DNA from: Acidobacteriota bacterium
GTDB lineage: Bacteria; Acidobacteriota; Thermoanaerobaculia; Multivoradales; J023
Direction: 5' to 3'
NCBI GenBank assembly: GCA_029263395.1
Contig: JAJCXO010000010.1
Coordinates: 1 to 64,000, forward strand
DNA: 64,000 bases
In this document: positions 26,500 through 35,600 of the stretch, piece by piece
How positions within the stretch are numbered: position 1 is the first letter of the stretch
Layout of the letters: each line of letters starts with the position of its first letter
Notes under the pieces: model-generated
Told to the model about the DNA's origin: nothing
Seen by the model: the letters and a program-made list of their open reading frames with translations, nothing else
Databases searched by the model: none
Program-made: the position numbers and the translations under genes

Positions 26500-27762
26500 A
26501 TGCAACACACATTCAAGTTCCTGTTCCCCATCCTGGCCATCGCTCTCGTAGTGCCCGGCGCTTTCGCTCAATTGTTGCCTGCCGGTCCAGATGACTTGAC
26601 CGGCCCCAACGTCATCTCCCAACCACCATTCAAAGCACTCACGGCCACCCGTGCAATTCCCCGAGAAGCGGTCAGCCTGAGCTGGCCACTCGAGGCAAGT
26701 GCTCATCTCGAAGTCTCAACGGCGCCCTTCGTGGCCCAGAGCCGGGAGTACTTCGTCGAAGTGACCGCGGCAGACTTGCAACGTGGCGTCCCGGTCTACA
26801 CCACCGCCGCCGGGGCTCTGGTACGACTGAACCCTGCTGGGGATGACGCCACTATCGAGCAGAAAGTCGCTATCGAACCGGCCTCATTGGTGCTGATTGC
26901 TCCTGCCGGCAAAACCTACAGCGGCGGCAGCGGTATGGATCAGATGGCCGGCGCCGCAGAGCTCAAGGCGGCAGGCGCACCGTTCGCCGACGGAACGTCG
27001 GCGTTCCGCATTCGTGACGAGCTCGGGGCCGGTACTTTCAGCCTGCGTGCCGAAGGTCTTGCCGCCAGCGAACGTCGTTACGTCATGCACGTCTTCGATC
27101 GCCAAAGCACCCTCGAACTGCGGCTGCGCACCACCGCCACTGACTATTTGCATGGCCAAACCTTAACCGTCGAAGCGACCCTCGACGACACCCTCAACGG
27201 TCGTCAGCTGCGGGCCCGCAAGCTGGACGGTTTTGTGACGTCGCCGGCTGGGCGGGCCTGGCCACTGACCTTCAAACCTGCAACCCGTGGCACCTATCGG
27301 GCCACTCTGGTGTTGGATGCCCTCGAAGCCCCGGCTCCCGGGTTGTGGCAGGTTCACGCCTCGGCGCAGGCACGCCATAATGGCCAGGCCGTGCTGCGTG
27401 CCGGCCGAACCGCCTTCGCTTGCGCCATCCCGTCCGCACGATTGTCGGGTGCCGCTGAGGTGGTGCCCACCAGCGAAGCGTCGGTACGGGTCGACCTCGG
27501 CGTCGAAGTGGCGTCCGCCGGTCGTTATGAGGTCCGTGGCGTGCTTTATGCCACCGCTGAGGGCGGCCGCCTAATACCGGCGGGGATCGCCCACTCCGCC
27601 GCTTGGCTCGAAACCGGTACCGCCGCACTTGGCCTGACCTTCGACGCCGAGATGTTGGTCGGAGTTGGAGCGCCGTTCGAGATCCGCGACCTGCGGCTTG
27701 TCGACCAGGTCAAGATGGGTTTGTTACATCGTCAGGCCCGCGCCTTGACCATCGATCGTTAG
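26500..27762 (+). CDS. Secreted DUF4785-like protein
   Basis: 420 residues starting 16 bp after the hydrolase. Signal peptide is FLFPILAIALVVPGAFA. The body is beta-rich with YFVEVTAADLQRGVPVYTT, PGDD-type turns, SERRYVMHVFD and two Ig-like C-terminal segments (TRGTYRATLVLD, SAGRYEVRGVLYA). This pattern resembles DUF4785 proteins known from Xanthomonadales and Legionella. No catalytic motif is visible. Tight coupling to the hydrolase suggests a partner or binding protein for that enzyme, but this is inference. The ribosome site (GGGGAC) is modest. Confidence 0.7.
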   Translation: MQHTFKFLFPILAIALVVPGAFAQLLPAGPDDLTGPNVISQPPFKALTATRAIPREAVSLSWPLEASAHLEVSTAPFVAQSREYFVEVTAADLQRGVPVYTTAAGALVRLNPAGDDATIEQKVAIEPASLVLIAPAGKTYSGGSGMDQMAGAAELKAAGAPFADGTSAFRIRDELGAGTFSLRAEGLAASERRYVMHVFDRQSTLELRLRTTATDYLHGQTLTVEATLDDTLNGRQLRARKLDGFVTSPAGRAWPLTFKPATRGTYRATLVLDALEAPAPGLWQVHASAQARHNGQAVLRAGRTAFACAIPSARLSGAAEVVPTSEASVRVDLGVEVASAGRYEVRGVLYATAEGGRLIPAGIAHSAAWLETGTAALGLTFDAEMLVGVGAPFEIRDLRLVDQVKMGLLHRQARALTIDR

Positions 27763-27790
27763 TCAGCCAACCATCGAGTCGATCACTCTA

Positions 27791-27818
27791 GGGGCAGCCA
27801 CTGGGCTGCCCCTTTTTA
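27791..27818 (+). terminator. Strong rho-independent terminator after the DUF4785 gene
   Basis: GGGGCAGCC (27791-27799), loop ACTG, GGCTGCCCC (27804-27812), then TTTTTA. Perfect 9-bp GC-rich stem with a T tract, 29 bp after the stop. Confidence 0.95.
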
Positions 27819-27847
27819 TAGCCTGGGAAATTTTACAGCCTGGGAAC

Positions 27848-28561
27848 TCATCGGCCCAGCGCCGCCGAATTGACGCTGCCCTGGCCTCCACTGGGTTCGC
27901 TTTCGATCTCGAATACCGGCCGGCCATGATCCCGACCGACGCCATAGAAGGTGACCCGAAAGGTAGTTGAGCTGCCCGGGGCCAGCACCCTCTCCTCAGG
28001 GACGGCGTCGATTCTTTGACCCTGCCGACCATTGAGGCCGGGCAGCTCAACAGCGATCGTCACCACGCTTTCGATAGCCGAGCCACGGTTGCTCAAGGTG
28101 CCGACAATTTCGAGGATACCGCCGTCCTCGGTTTTGATCTCCCTCCAGCTGTCCACTGCGAGCCGTGACTTTGTTGGCGCTAGAGGTGGCGCCGACTCAT
28201 CATTACGCCCATCGGACAGTTGTGATGCAGACGTGGTGCTCCGAAGATCCGCGTTGGTGAGCACCATCGCCCGTCGCTTGGACGGTGGCGACGCCACGGG
28301 CGGCTTCGGCCCAGACGACGGCAGCGGCTCCGCAACGTCAGGTGCATCCGACGCCTGCCGACTGCGATCGATGTCCACTCCGGAGGTCCGCATGGAAGAC
28401 AACTTGCCGTCAGGGGCTGTGAACACGACAACTCTTCCACGGACCTGCCAGGGACCACGCGTCTCGACGCGTTCGCCATCAGTCAACACCAGGACGTCTG
28501 CAATAGCAGCTTGCCCTATCGACAGCAGCCATGCTGCTAAGAAAACTCGAGTTCTAACCAT
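27848..28561 (-). CDS. Secreted pilus-cluster-associated protein, paralogue A
   Basis: 237 residues; ATG 28561 is preferred over GTG 28570. Signal peptide is VFLAAWLLSIGQAAIA. The mature N-terminus DVLVLTDGERVETRGPWQVR followed by VVVFTAPDGKLSSMR matches the product of the gene at 37097-37819. A variable Pro/Ser-rich linker follows, then a C-terminal beta domain (EIVGTLSNRGSAIESVVTIAVE) resembling FxLYD/late-transglutaminase-like 'NEAT of chain' domains seen in secreted proteins. Function is unknown. It lies at the left edge of the minor-pilin/PilY1 cluster, transcribed divergently from it, while its paralogue lies at the right edge. Confidence 0.7.
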   Translation of the reverse strand: MVRTRVFLAAWLLSIGQAAIADVLVLTDGERVETRGPWQVRGRVVVFTAPDGKLSSMRTSGVDIDRSRQASDAPDVAEPLPSSGPKPPVASPPSKRRAMVLTNADLRSTTSASQLSDGRNDESAPPLAPTKSRLAVDSWREIKTEDGGILEIVGTLSNRGSAIESVVTIAVELPGLNGRQGQRIDAVPEERVLAPGSSTTFRVTFYGVGRDHGRPVFEIESEPSGGQGSVNSAALGR

Positions 28562-29142
28562 GTGTTTCACCTATCGTGTCTCTCTTGAATAGCCCGTGCC
28601 GCTGAATAGCCCGCGCCGCGGTCAGGTTGGCGTGTCTTGGTGGCGCGAGCAACGTCATCAATGTAGGACTGTTTCCTTACACAAAACATTTAGAAAACTC
28701 GAAAGGCGCACTTCTCTCATAGCCGTTCTTGTTGTACGTCTTGACTCGTTCACAATGCGTCCAGAGTCGAAGTAAACGATCCTCAATAGAGCCACCTATT
28801 TCGTCTAAAGAACAATACGTTTGCCGTAATGCAAGACGTAACGTAAGCGCCTCACCCTACCTATAGAAACGAGATCCGCATCAACGGAACCTGACCGAGG
28901 CACACGATCACGACTGACATGACATTCCACATGACGGACCTTAAGTCACTGATCACTAAAACCTTGTCTTAACATGACATTCTAAATAACGGCCAGCGCC
29001 AGCAAAGCCAGACCATCGCCCCCCATGACATTCCACATGACGGGCCGAAAAGCGCCGGCAAACCAAGTCATTACCTCACATGACATTCCACATGACGGAC
29101 CGAATCACAAGCACTACACGGAACACCTCAGCGAGGTAACTC
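28562..29142. other. Divergent control region upstream of the pilin operon
   Basis: 581 bp without a supportable gene; it is more AT-rich than its surroundings. Its right half carries the four 23-bp repeats described at 28918-29101. I see no convincing -35/-10 or -24/-12 promoter in it. Confidence 0.6.
28918..29101 (+). repeat. Four regularly spaced 23-bp repeats (CATGACATTCCACATGACGG type)
   Basis: Copies lie at 28918-28940, 28973-28994 (degenerate), 29024-29046 and 29079-29101. Intervals are 55, 51 and 55 bp, leaving unrelated spacers of 32, 29 and 32 bp. The core CATGACATTCCACATG is an imperfect palindrome. The last copy ends 41 bp before the first pilin gene, which suggests operator-like iterons. 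Confidence 0.75.
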
Positions 29143-29844
29143 ATGCCACAAACGAACAAGCCGAGGACTCAACACTCCCCTATTCAAGCTCGATCCCAAG
29201 CCGGCTTCAGCGTCATCGAAGTGCTCATGACCATCTCGTTACTGGGTGTATTGGGCACCCTGACATTAAACAGTTTCCAGGGTTGGTTGCCGAGGCTGCA
29301 TCTGCGAGACGCGGCACAGCAGACACAATCAGTGATTAGCCGTGCACGCCTGGAGGCGATCCAACGGGGCGTCACAACCGTGGTTACGATCGACCCCAGT
29401 GACGGCTCGATCGTCTCCTTCGCGGATGTCAACGGGGATCCGATGATGGGCAGCGCGGGCTACGCTAATTATTTGAAGTTTGATCCCGACCCGGCACTTG
29501 GCAACAAACAAACCGACTACGAAATCAGTCGTATTCAACTAAATTCTTCGACCTTGGGTACGCCTGAATTTGACCCCGTGGATGGCTTCACCGAAGCACC
29601 AGGGGCGGCCCCAGGCAGCTACAGAATGTTGGTGTTTTCTGCCGGCGGGACGACGGTCGACGCCGGATCTTTCCGCCTCGCCGACGGCAATGGAAAAAAT
29701 GTGATTGAAGTTGCGATCACCAGTCTGGCAGGCAAGGTCGAAAGACGTAAATACCTTGAAGGCATCGACTCTCCGACGTCGACTCCAGGCTTCTTTCCTG
29801 AAGGCCAAAGGGCTGACGGGACCAACGTTTGGGTCTGGTATTGA
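29143..29844 (+). CDS. GspH/FimT-like type IV prepilin
   Basis: 233 residues starting at ATG 29143 behind GAGG. After a short basic leader the sequence QAGFSVIEVLMTISLLGVLG has the class III signal: cleavage after Gly, then Phe at +1 and Glu at +5, then a hydrophobic helix. The globular part carries GspH/FimT features, such as ARLEAIQRGVTTVVTID and FADVNGD. It is the first gene of a five-gene minor-pilin/PilY1 operon, so it likely primes pilus or pseudopilus assembly at the inner membrane. A prepilin peptidase must be supplied from elsewhere. Confidence 0.85.
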   Translation: MPQTNKPRTQHSPIQARSQAGFSVIEVLMTISLLGVLGTLTLNSFQGWLPRLHLRDAAQQTQSVISRARLEAIQRGVTTVVTIDPSDGSIVSFADVNGDPMMGSAGYANYLKFDPDPALGNKQTDYEISRIQLNSSTLGTPEFDPVDGFTEAPGAAPGSYRMLVFSAGGTTVDAGSFRLADGNGKNVIEVAITSLAGKVERRKYLEGIDSPTSTPGFFPEGQRADGTNVWVWY

Positions 29845-29900
29845 CAATCTTTTCTGCCACCGAAACCAAGAGCAATGCAACGCAGTGCACTACAACACAA

Positions 29901-29925
29901 CGCAACGCAACGCAACGCAACGCAG
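29901..29925 (+). repeat. (CGCAA)5 pentanucleotide repeat ahead of the PilV-like gene
   Basis: Four CGCAA units and a final CGCAG in the 110-bp gap between the FimT-like stop and the PilV-like start, with related CAACG fragments on both sides (29875-29945). Confidence 0.85.
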
Positions 29926-29954
29926 TGGAAAGCAACGTAACGAAAGGCATTCAA

Positions 29955-30626
29955 TTGCGAACAACCAACAACATAAATAAATTCTCGCTCTACCGTCGAT
30001 CTAATCAGGGAATGTCCTTGATCGAGGTTGTGTTCGCTAGCGCCATTTTATTGTTTATCGCGATCGGCATTATGCCACTCTTCATTCGTTCCAGTTTCAA
30101 CAACATTTCTGGTGGCGATGCAACCCAGGCCAGCCAACATGCAAAGTCGCAAGTCGAAAACTTGCTGACGGAGGCCATCGACGATCGCCGATTCAACTTC
30201 ATGGACGCGCTGCCGGAACACACATTCCAAGCCTCCACCGTCGGCACTGGCGGCGACGAGATGTCGATTGGCGAGGTCTTCTGGGACGACGCGGCCAAAG
30301 CCACCGACCCAACCCACGCCAAGGTAGGTGATGGCGACTGGGTCGCCGATCCATCAACCGCCCAAAATCTCGTTTTTTGGCAACGGGGTAGCTCGATCCG
30401 GCAATACACCTACGCCGACATTTCCGATGGCGTGATCGACACCACCAATCCAGACCAACTCGCCACCCTCGGTCATGGCCATCTTTTTGACCGCCCACTG
30501 ACGCGCAGCGCTGAGGAATCCCTTGGGCACTTCAGGGAACAGGACGTCGAGCTCGAGAGTCGTCGAGCCGGTGGCCAGGACTTCGGCGTCGGCGGCTTGC
30601 GCACTCGCATCTTGCGAGCCTTCTAA
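29955..30626 (+). CDS. pilV: PilV-like minor prepilin
   Basis: 223 residues. The start is TTG 29955, with AAAGG 7 nt upstream. It gives a leader of about 20 residues before NQGMSLIEVVFASAILLFIA, a class III prepilin signal (cleavage after Gly, Glu at +5). The longer open frame back to 29829 has no better start and passes through the pentanucleotide repeat. The C-terminus (SRRAGGQDFGVGGLRTRILRAF region) resembles the usual end of PilV-type proteins, so the gene looks intact. It sits between the FimT-like and PilW-like genes, the usual minor pilin order. Confidence 0.8.
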   Translation: MRTTNNINKFSLYRRSNQGMSLIEVVFASAILLFIAIGIMPLFIRSSFNNISGGDATQASQHAKSQVENLLTEAIDDRRFNFMDALPEHTFQASTVGTGGDEMSIGEVFWDDAAKATDPTHAKVGDGDWVADPSTAQNLVFWQRGSSIRQYTYADISDGVIDTTNPDQLATLGHGHLFDRPLTRSAEESLGHFREQDVELESRRAGGQDFGVGGLRTRILRAF

Positions 30627-30639
30627 GGCGGATCAGCTC

Positions 30640-32007
30640 ATGCAATCGACAACACCAACCAAGCGCCAGGCAGCCCACCCGAGCGATGCTGGCTTCAGCC
30701 TGATCGAGATGGTCGTGACGCTGGGAGTTCTCGCCATTGTCATCATGGGGGCTCTCACCCTCCTCGACTCGGGCAACCGGGTGACCCGCAGCCAGACCGA
30801 TATCGCGGACCTGCAAAACAACCACCGCGTTGCCCAGCAGGAGATGGTACGCATGCTCGGCATGGCGGGAATCGGCGGGCTGGCTGAAGGGATCGATCCG
30901 GCCACCGGTGGCAACAGTACCGTCGGCGTGTTTCCGCACGGGCTGGCCATTGCGGTCACCAACAATGTTGCCGCCGCCACGCACCTAGCGGGCACTACAA
31001 CTCCTTTGGTGGCTGAGGGATCGGACATCTTGACCGTACGAGGCGCGTTCTCGACGCCGGTCTACTTCATAGAACCGCAACTGGCTCTCACCCTCGGCGG
31101 CAACGGCCAAACGACAGTCGTCTTGCAGCAATCCCCCGAGATCGGGGTGACCCAAGACCTGGAACCCCTGCGGCAAGAACTCATCGCTGCGCTCGCCTCA
31201 ACCCCGGCGCTGCCCGAAGCGCTCATCGTGCGGGACCGTTTCAACCCCGGTGCCTTCGCCGTGTTCGAGCTCGATCCGGCGACCACCGATCCCGGTGCTG
31301 CGGGAGATGCATCGCTGACGGTTGGCCTCATCTTGAGCTCCGATGACAGTGATCAGAAGTACGCCGACGAATACGGCCGGATGGCACTCGGTACCACCCT
31401 GCTCCAGGGGTCCGGTGGCACCTCGGTGCCGTTGCCGGAGGGCGGCATCACCGTCCAGCTGCCACGGATGATCGGTACCCTGGCGCTGCTCGAAGAGTAT
31501 CGCTTTTATATCCGCCAAGAGTGGGATGTGGCCGGTGACGCCAGCAGTCGCCCCAAACCAACCCTGTCGCGGGCTCGTTTTTACCCCGGCACCGACGACC
31601 TGCATCCGACGGATTCGATCGACGTCAGTGACGGCGTGCTCGACTTGCAGATAGCACTGGGTGTCGATATGCCGCCGGTGGACGGTCGAGTAGCGGACGG
31701 CTTTGATGCCCAAGGGTTGGCCGTCGACCTCGACGCCGACGAGGTGCTCTACAACCACCCCGGCGACAACGACGGTTTATCGCCGACACCTGGGACCCGA
31801 GCCTGGGCCAATCTCGCCGCTCAGGTGGCCTTCGCCCGCATCAGTACCGTAGTCCAGGCCGCACGCCCCGACCGCAACTTTGCTGGGCGCGACTTGGGAG
31901 TGATCGAGGATCACGACCTGTCGACTTCGGTCTTCAACTCGCAGAACAACACCAAGGTGCGCAAACGCCACCTACAAACCATCGTCAAACTGAGGAACCT
32001 GTCATGA
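30640..32007 (+). CDS. pilW: PilW-like minor prepilin
   Basis: 455 residues. ATG 30640 lies 13 bp after the PilV-like stop. An N-terminal leader ends in SDAG, followed by FSLIEMVVTLGVLAIVIMGA, a class III signal with Glu at +5. The large C-terminal domain carries strand-rich Asp/Gly segments (SDDSDQKYADEYGRMALGTT, RFYPGTDDLHPTDSIDV), and the end RKRHLQTIVKLRNLS is typical of PilW-like proteins. The stop overlaps the PilX-like start as ATGA, so the two are translationally coupled. Confidence 0.85.
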   Translation: MQSTTPTKRQAAHPSDAGFSLIEMVVTLGVLAIVIMGALTLLDSGNRVTRSQTDIADLQNNHRVAQQEMVRMLGMAGIGGLAEGIDPATGGNSTVGVFPHGLAIAVTNNVAAATHLAGTTTPLVAEGSDILTVRGAFSTPVYFIEPQLALTLGGNGQTTVVLQQSPEIGVTQDLEPLRQELIAALASTPALPEALIVRDRFNPGAFAVFELDPATTDPGAAGDASLTVGLILSSDDSDQKYADEYGRMALGTTLLQGSGGTSVPLPEGGITVQLPRMIGTLALLEEYRFYIRQEWDVAGDASSRPKPTLSRARFYPGTDDLHPTDSIDVSDGVLDLQIALGVDMPPVDGRVADGFDAQGLAVDLDADEVLYNHPGDNDGLSPTPGTRAWANLAAQVAFARISTVVQAARPDRNFAGRDLGVIEDHDLSTSVFNSQNNTKVRKRHLQTIVKLRNLS

Positions 32008-32585
32008 ACGCCTCTCACCGTCGCGAAGACTCGGAGCGCGGCAGCGCCATGGTTTTGGTGCTGATGGTATCGCTGCTGATGAGCCTGCTAGGGCTCGGAT
32101 TAGTTTTCGCCACCGAAGTCGAAATGCAGCTCGGCGGCGTCGAGAAAGTCATCACCAACAACTTCTACGCCGCCGAGTCCGGACTCCACGCCAGTCTGGC
32201 GGCGATTATGGTGACCCACGACTGGGCGGGCGAGAAGTTCGTGATCGTCGAAGGCGCCTCCGGTAGGGGCCGCCTGCAGGGACACCGTGTAACAACCTCC
32301 CGCGTGCAGGCAGTGGGCCCCCCACAAGCCCCTCCGCTCTCGATCGCCAATGAAGGGGAGGATCAATTCCACACCTTCTCAGTGGTGTTGACGTCGGTCG
32401 CCCAACGAGTCAACTGGCCGGACACCGAACAGACTCCAATCTACGAGGACGGCGACGCCCGCGAAAACGCGGTCACGGTCCAAGCTCAGACCAGCCAGAC
32501 CGGACATTACTTCCTGTCGCCCATCCGCAGCCCAACCAGCGCCGACGAGCTCTACAACTCAGACGGTGCCGTGGCACTCAACTGA
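32004..32585 (+). CDS. pilX: PilX-like minor pilus assembly protein
   Basis: 193 residues. A short polar leader is followed by ERGSAMVLVLMVSLLMSLLG, and then the PilX_N signature FATEVEMQLGG...NFYAAESGLHASLA. It lacks the canonical GF..E cleavage site, as many PilX-family proteins do. Its gene overlaps that of the PilW-like protein by 4 bp and precedes pilY1, matching the order in classical pilVWXY1 operons. Confidence 0.8.
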   Translation: MNASHRREDSERGSAMVLVLMVSLLMSLLGLGLVFATEVEMQLGGVEKVITNNFYAAESGLHASLAAIMVTHDWAGEKFVIVEGASGRGRLQGHRVTTSRVQAVGPPQAPPLSIANEGEDQFHTFSVVLTSVAQRVNWPDTEQTPIYEDGDARENAVTVQAQTSQTGHYFLSPIRSPTSADELYNSDGAVALN

Positions 32586-32669
32586 CGCACCGTCAGCGGG
32601 ACAGCAGAATCTGCCCCGCCTTCACGATATTTGTTCACCAATTTTCTTCAGAACTGGGGATTCGGGATC

Positions 32670-35600
32670 ATGCAGACTTTGTCGAGACACGTCACCTCAA
32701 CCTTGTGCCTCATTGCGCTAGCGCTGCCGGCCTCTCTTGCGAATGCCGACGATCGCGACCTTTTGCGCCAATCGAGTGGCGAGCCCTACGTCTTCATCCT
32801 CTTCGATACATCCGGTTCCATGCATTGGACGCCGCAATGCTCGCAGGCAGACTTCGATGCTGGCGAGTGTGCCCCGTTGTGTCCAAGCGGCGATTGTTAC
32901 GCCCCGATGAATGGCGACGATCCAACATCTAAGTTCTACCAAGCCAAAGAAGCCCTCTACGAAGTCCTACAGACCGTGGACGGCGTGCAATTCGGCTTCG
33001 CCTCCTACAATCAGGACGACCTGTGGGTCCGCAGCAAACACTGGTTGTACACCGTCTCCGAATACCAGCCCGACGGGGTGACCGCCAATCAGGGTATCGA
33101 GCTCGATAGTGGCCGGCGTTATCCTGCGTTTGGCGACCAGGAAGTTTTTGGCCTAGGTTGGAATTGCGACAACGGATCCAATTCCAGCATTCGTGCTCGA
33201 GGCTGCCGCCCGCAATATCCAGCCGACCTCGATGACCCGTGGGAAGTCAATCGCATCCAGCTGCTGCCCAAACACTGCTCCGACCAAGACTGCGTGCGTG
33301 CGGTTTACATTCGCGACGATGACGACGATGAGGTCTACCGCGTCACCACCTGGCAGGACGACAAGGCCAATTGGTCATTTGGGGCAGACCCGTACCGCTC
33401 CAAGCTGCGCATCGAACGCTGCAACAACAGCAGTTGCTCGTCACGCACCTCCAAGGGTGAGATCCATATCTACTACGACTTGGTCGACGAATTCTCGGCC
33501 TGGGACAACGGTGCTAGTCGCGGCCCCAAACAGCTGGGCTACTTCTCTCAATCCGAAGCTGCTGACGCCAGTGCCAGCAACACCTGCGACGGCATGGACC
33601 TCAATGACGATACCGGCAACGACCGCTATCCAAACAGCTCTTCGGATTACCTGTTGCGCTGGCCAACCGACTCCAGTGACTCCCGCAACGACACCGACAA
33701 CAACGGCACCAACGACATCGACCTATTTGACTTCGGCGACTTGATCCCCCTCGATTGGAACGATGACCACAAAGCCGACGTGCTTGCACGGCTAGCCCCA
33801 GGCACACGCAATGGCCAGCCTTACTTCGGTGTCTCCGGCTATTTCGAAGACAAATACCGCGGCGAGTGCTCTCACAACAATTCAACCTGCTTCGAAGACT
33901 CCGATTGCTCGGGCAGCAACACTTGCGACGACAAGGAAGACTTTCTAAGGCTGAAGGACACCAGCCAGAGACCCCTGATCTCGGACGGCTCGACCCCTCT
34001 CGGCAACTCGATCAAAGACTTCCGAACATGGTACAAGGGCTGCGCCAACGGTTCCTGCCCACACGACTCCGGTTGGGAAGACATTGCAGCGGCCCAAGAT
34101 CCGTCATGGGCCTGTCGCAAGAAGTTCTTGCTGGTGATCACCGATGGGGACAACACCTGCTCCGGCCCGGACGCCTGCTCGGGGACCGCCGGCCTCAAAG
34201 CTCAGGCCAGCGTCAAAACATTTGTCGTCGCCTTCGGGGTCCAGAACAGCTCGGGTAATCGCTTGACCTGTATGGCCGCCAACGGTGGCACCGGAGAGCC
34301 GATTTATCCTCAGAACAAACAGGAGCTGGTGGCTGCCCTAACTCAGATTTTCAGTGACATTCGAGTCGAGGCCCGTTCCTTTGCCTCGGCGTCCGTGCCG
34401 ACGGTACAGAATGAAACCTCGGACAAGATCTACCTTTCGAGCTTCACTCCCCTACCCAATGTGGCGGTTTGGCCCGGACGCATCGACAGCTATCGCGAGC
34501 CATTACCCCTCAACGATGACGATACGCCGTTCCTGCCACCGACCCCGGGCAGCGGCGTAGCCTGTACCCGCTGCTGCGAGGAGGCCGGCCTACAATCGTC
34601 CTGCCACCTGTGGAATGCCGGCGATGAGCTCCTGACGCAGGCACCAACCCCGGCTGAAGCTGCTCTCGGCACGCTGAAACTCGGCACCGGCACCAGCCAG
34701 CGGCGCGTCCTCTACAGCCAGGGACAGCCGCTCAACGACAACGAGCCCGACGTACCCACCGCATTGCGACTGTTCGAACCACCAACCGATACCCCAGGCC
34801 TCTACGACCTGTGGCGCGGGCTAGGTGTGATCGACTCCAACACCGCCATCGGCGCGCTGACGACCGCAGAAGTCACCGCGGCCGAGGCTGCCACCGCAAC
34901 AATCATCGGCAACACCCTGAAGATCAAAACCGAGGTGGTCGTGGACCCGGAAGGTTTTGTGCCAGATCAGACCTTCACCTACGTTCTCGGCGACATCTTC
35001 CACGCCGACCCAGAAGTTGCCACCAGTCCCAACCATCTGCGCTACTTCCGCAGCGATCTCAATGGCTATCGCGAGTTTTCGCGCAGCCACTTCTGGCGGC
35101 GCAGAATGCTGATCGTCGCCGCCAACGACGGGCAACTCCATTTCTTCGACGCCGGAATCCGCAAGTTGATCTACGATCCGACCCTGGGCCGGCAAGTGGA
35201 ACGGTTCACCGATGGTACCGGGCTCGAGTTGTTCTCCTACATGCCACGGTTGGTGATGCCGATCGTCGGTGAACAATTCGACGGTTCAGCGGTGGCCGAT
35301 GACGAGGTCAACGGCGCCCACATCTATTCCCTCGACGGCCATATTCGCCTCGCTGACGTCTACATCGATCCTCTGCACAACGGTACCAATGCCAGCGCTG
35401 CCGATCGCAGCTGGCGCACGGTGCTGGTCGGCGGTTTGAGGCGTGGCGGCGACATCTTGGGCGGCGGCCTGGTGCCGGGTTTTGTGTCTGGGTATTTTGC
35501 CCTCGACATCACCCAACCCGACATCATGACTACCCCAACTCCAACCCCTCAAGACCCCGACCCGCTGCCCTATCCCGACCCAGTAGGAGAGCTGGTGCCA

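Noticed and set aside
28918-29101. Short CRISPR array
   Set aside because: Only four repeats, one badly degenerate, a 23-bp unit, unequal spacers and no cas gene nearby; a promoter-proximal regulatory repeat explains it better.
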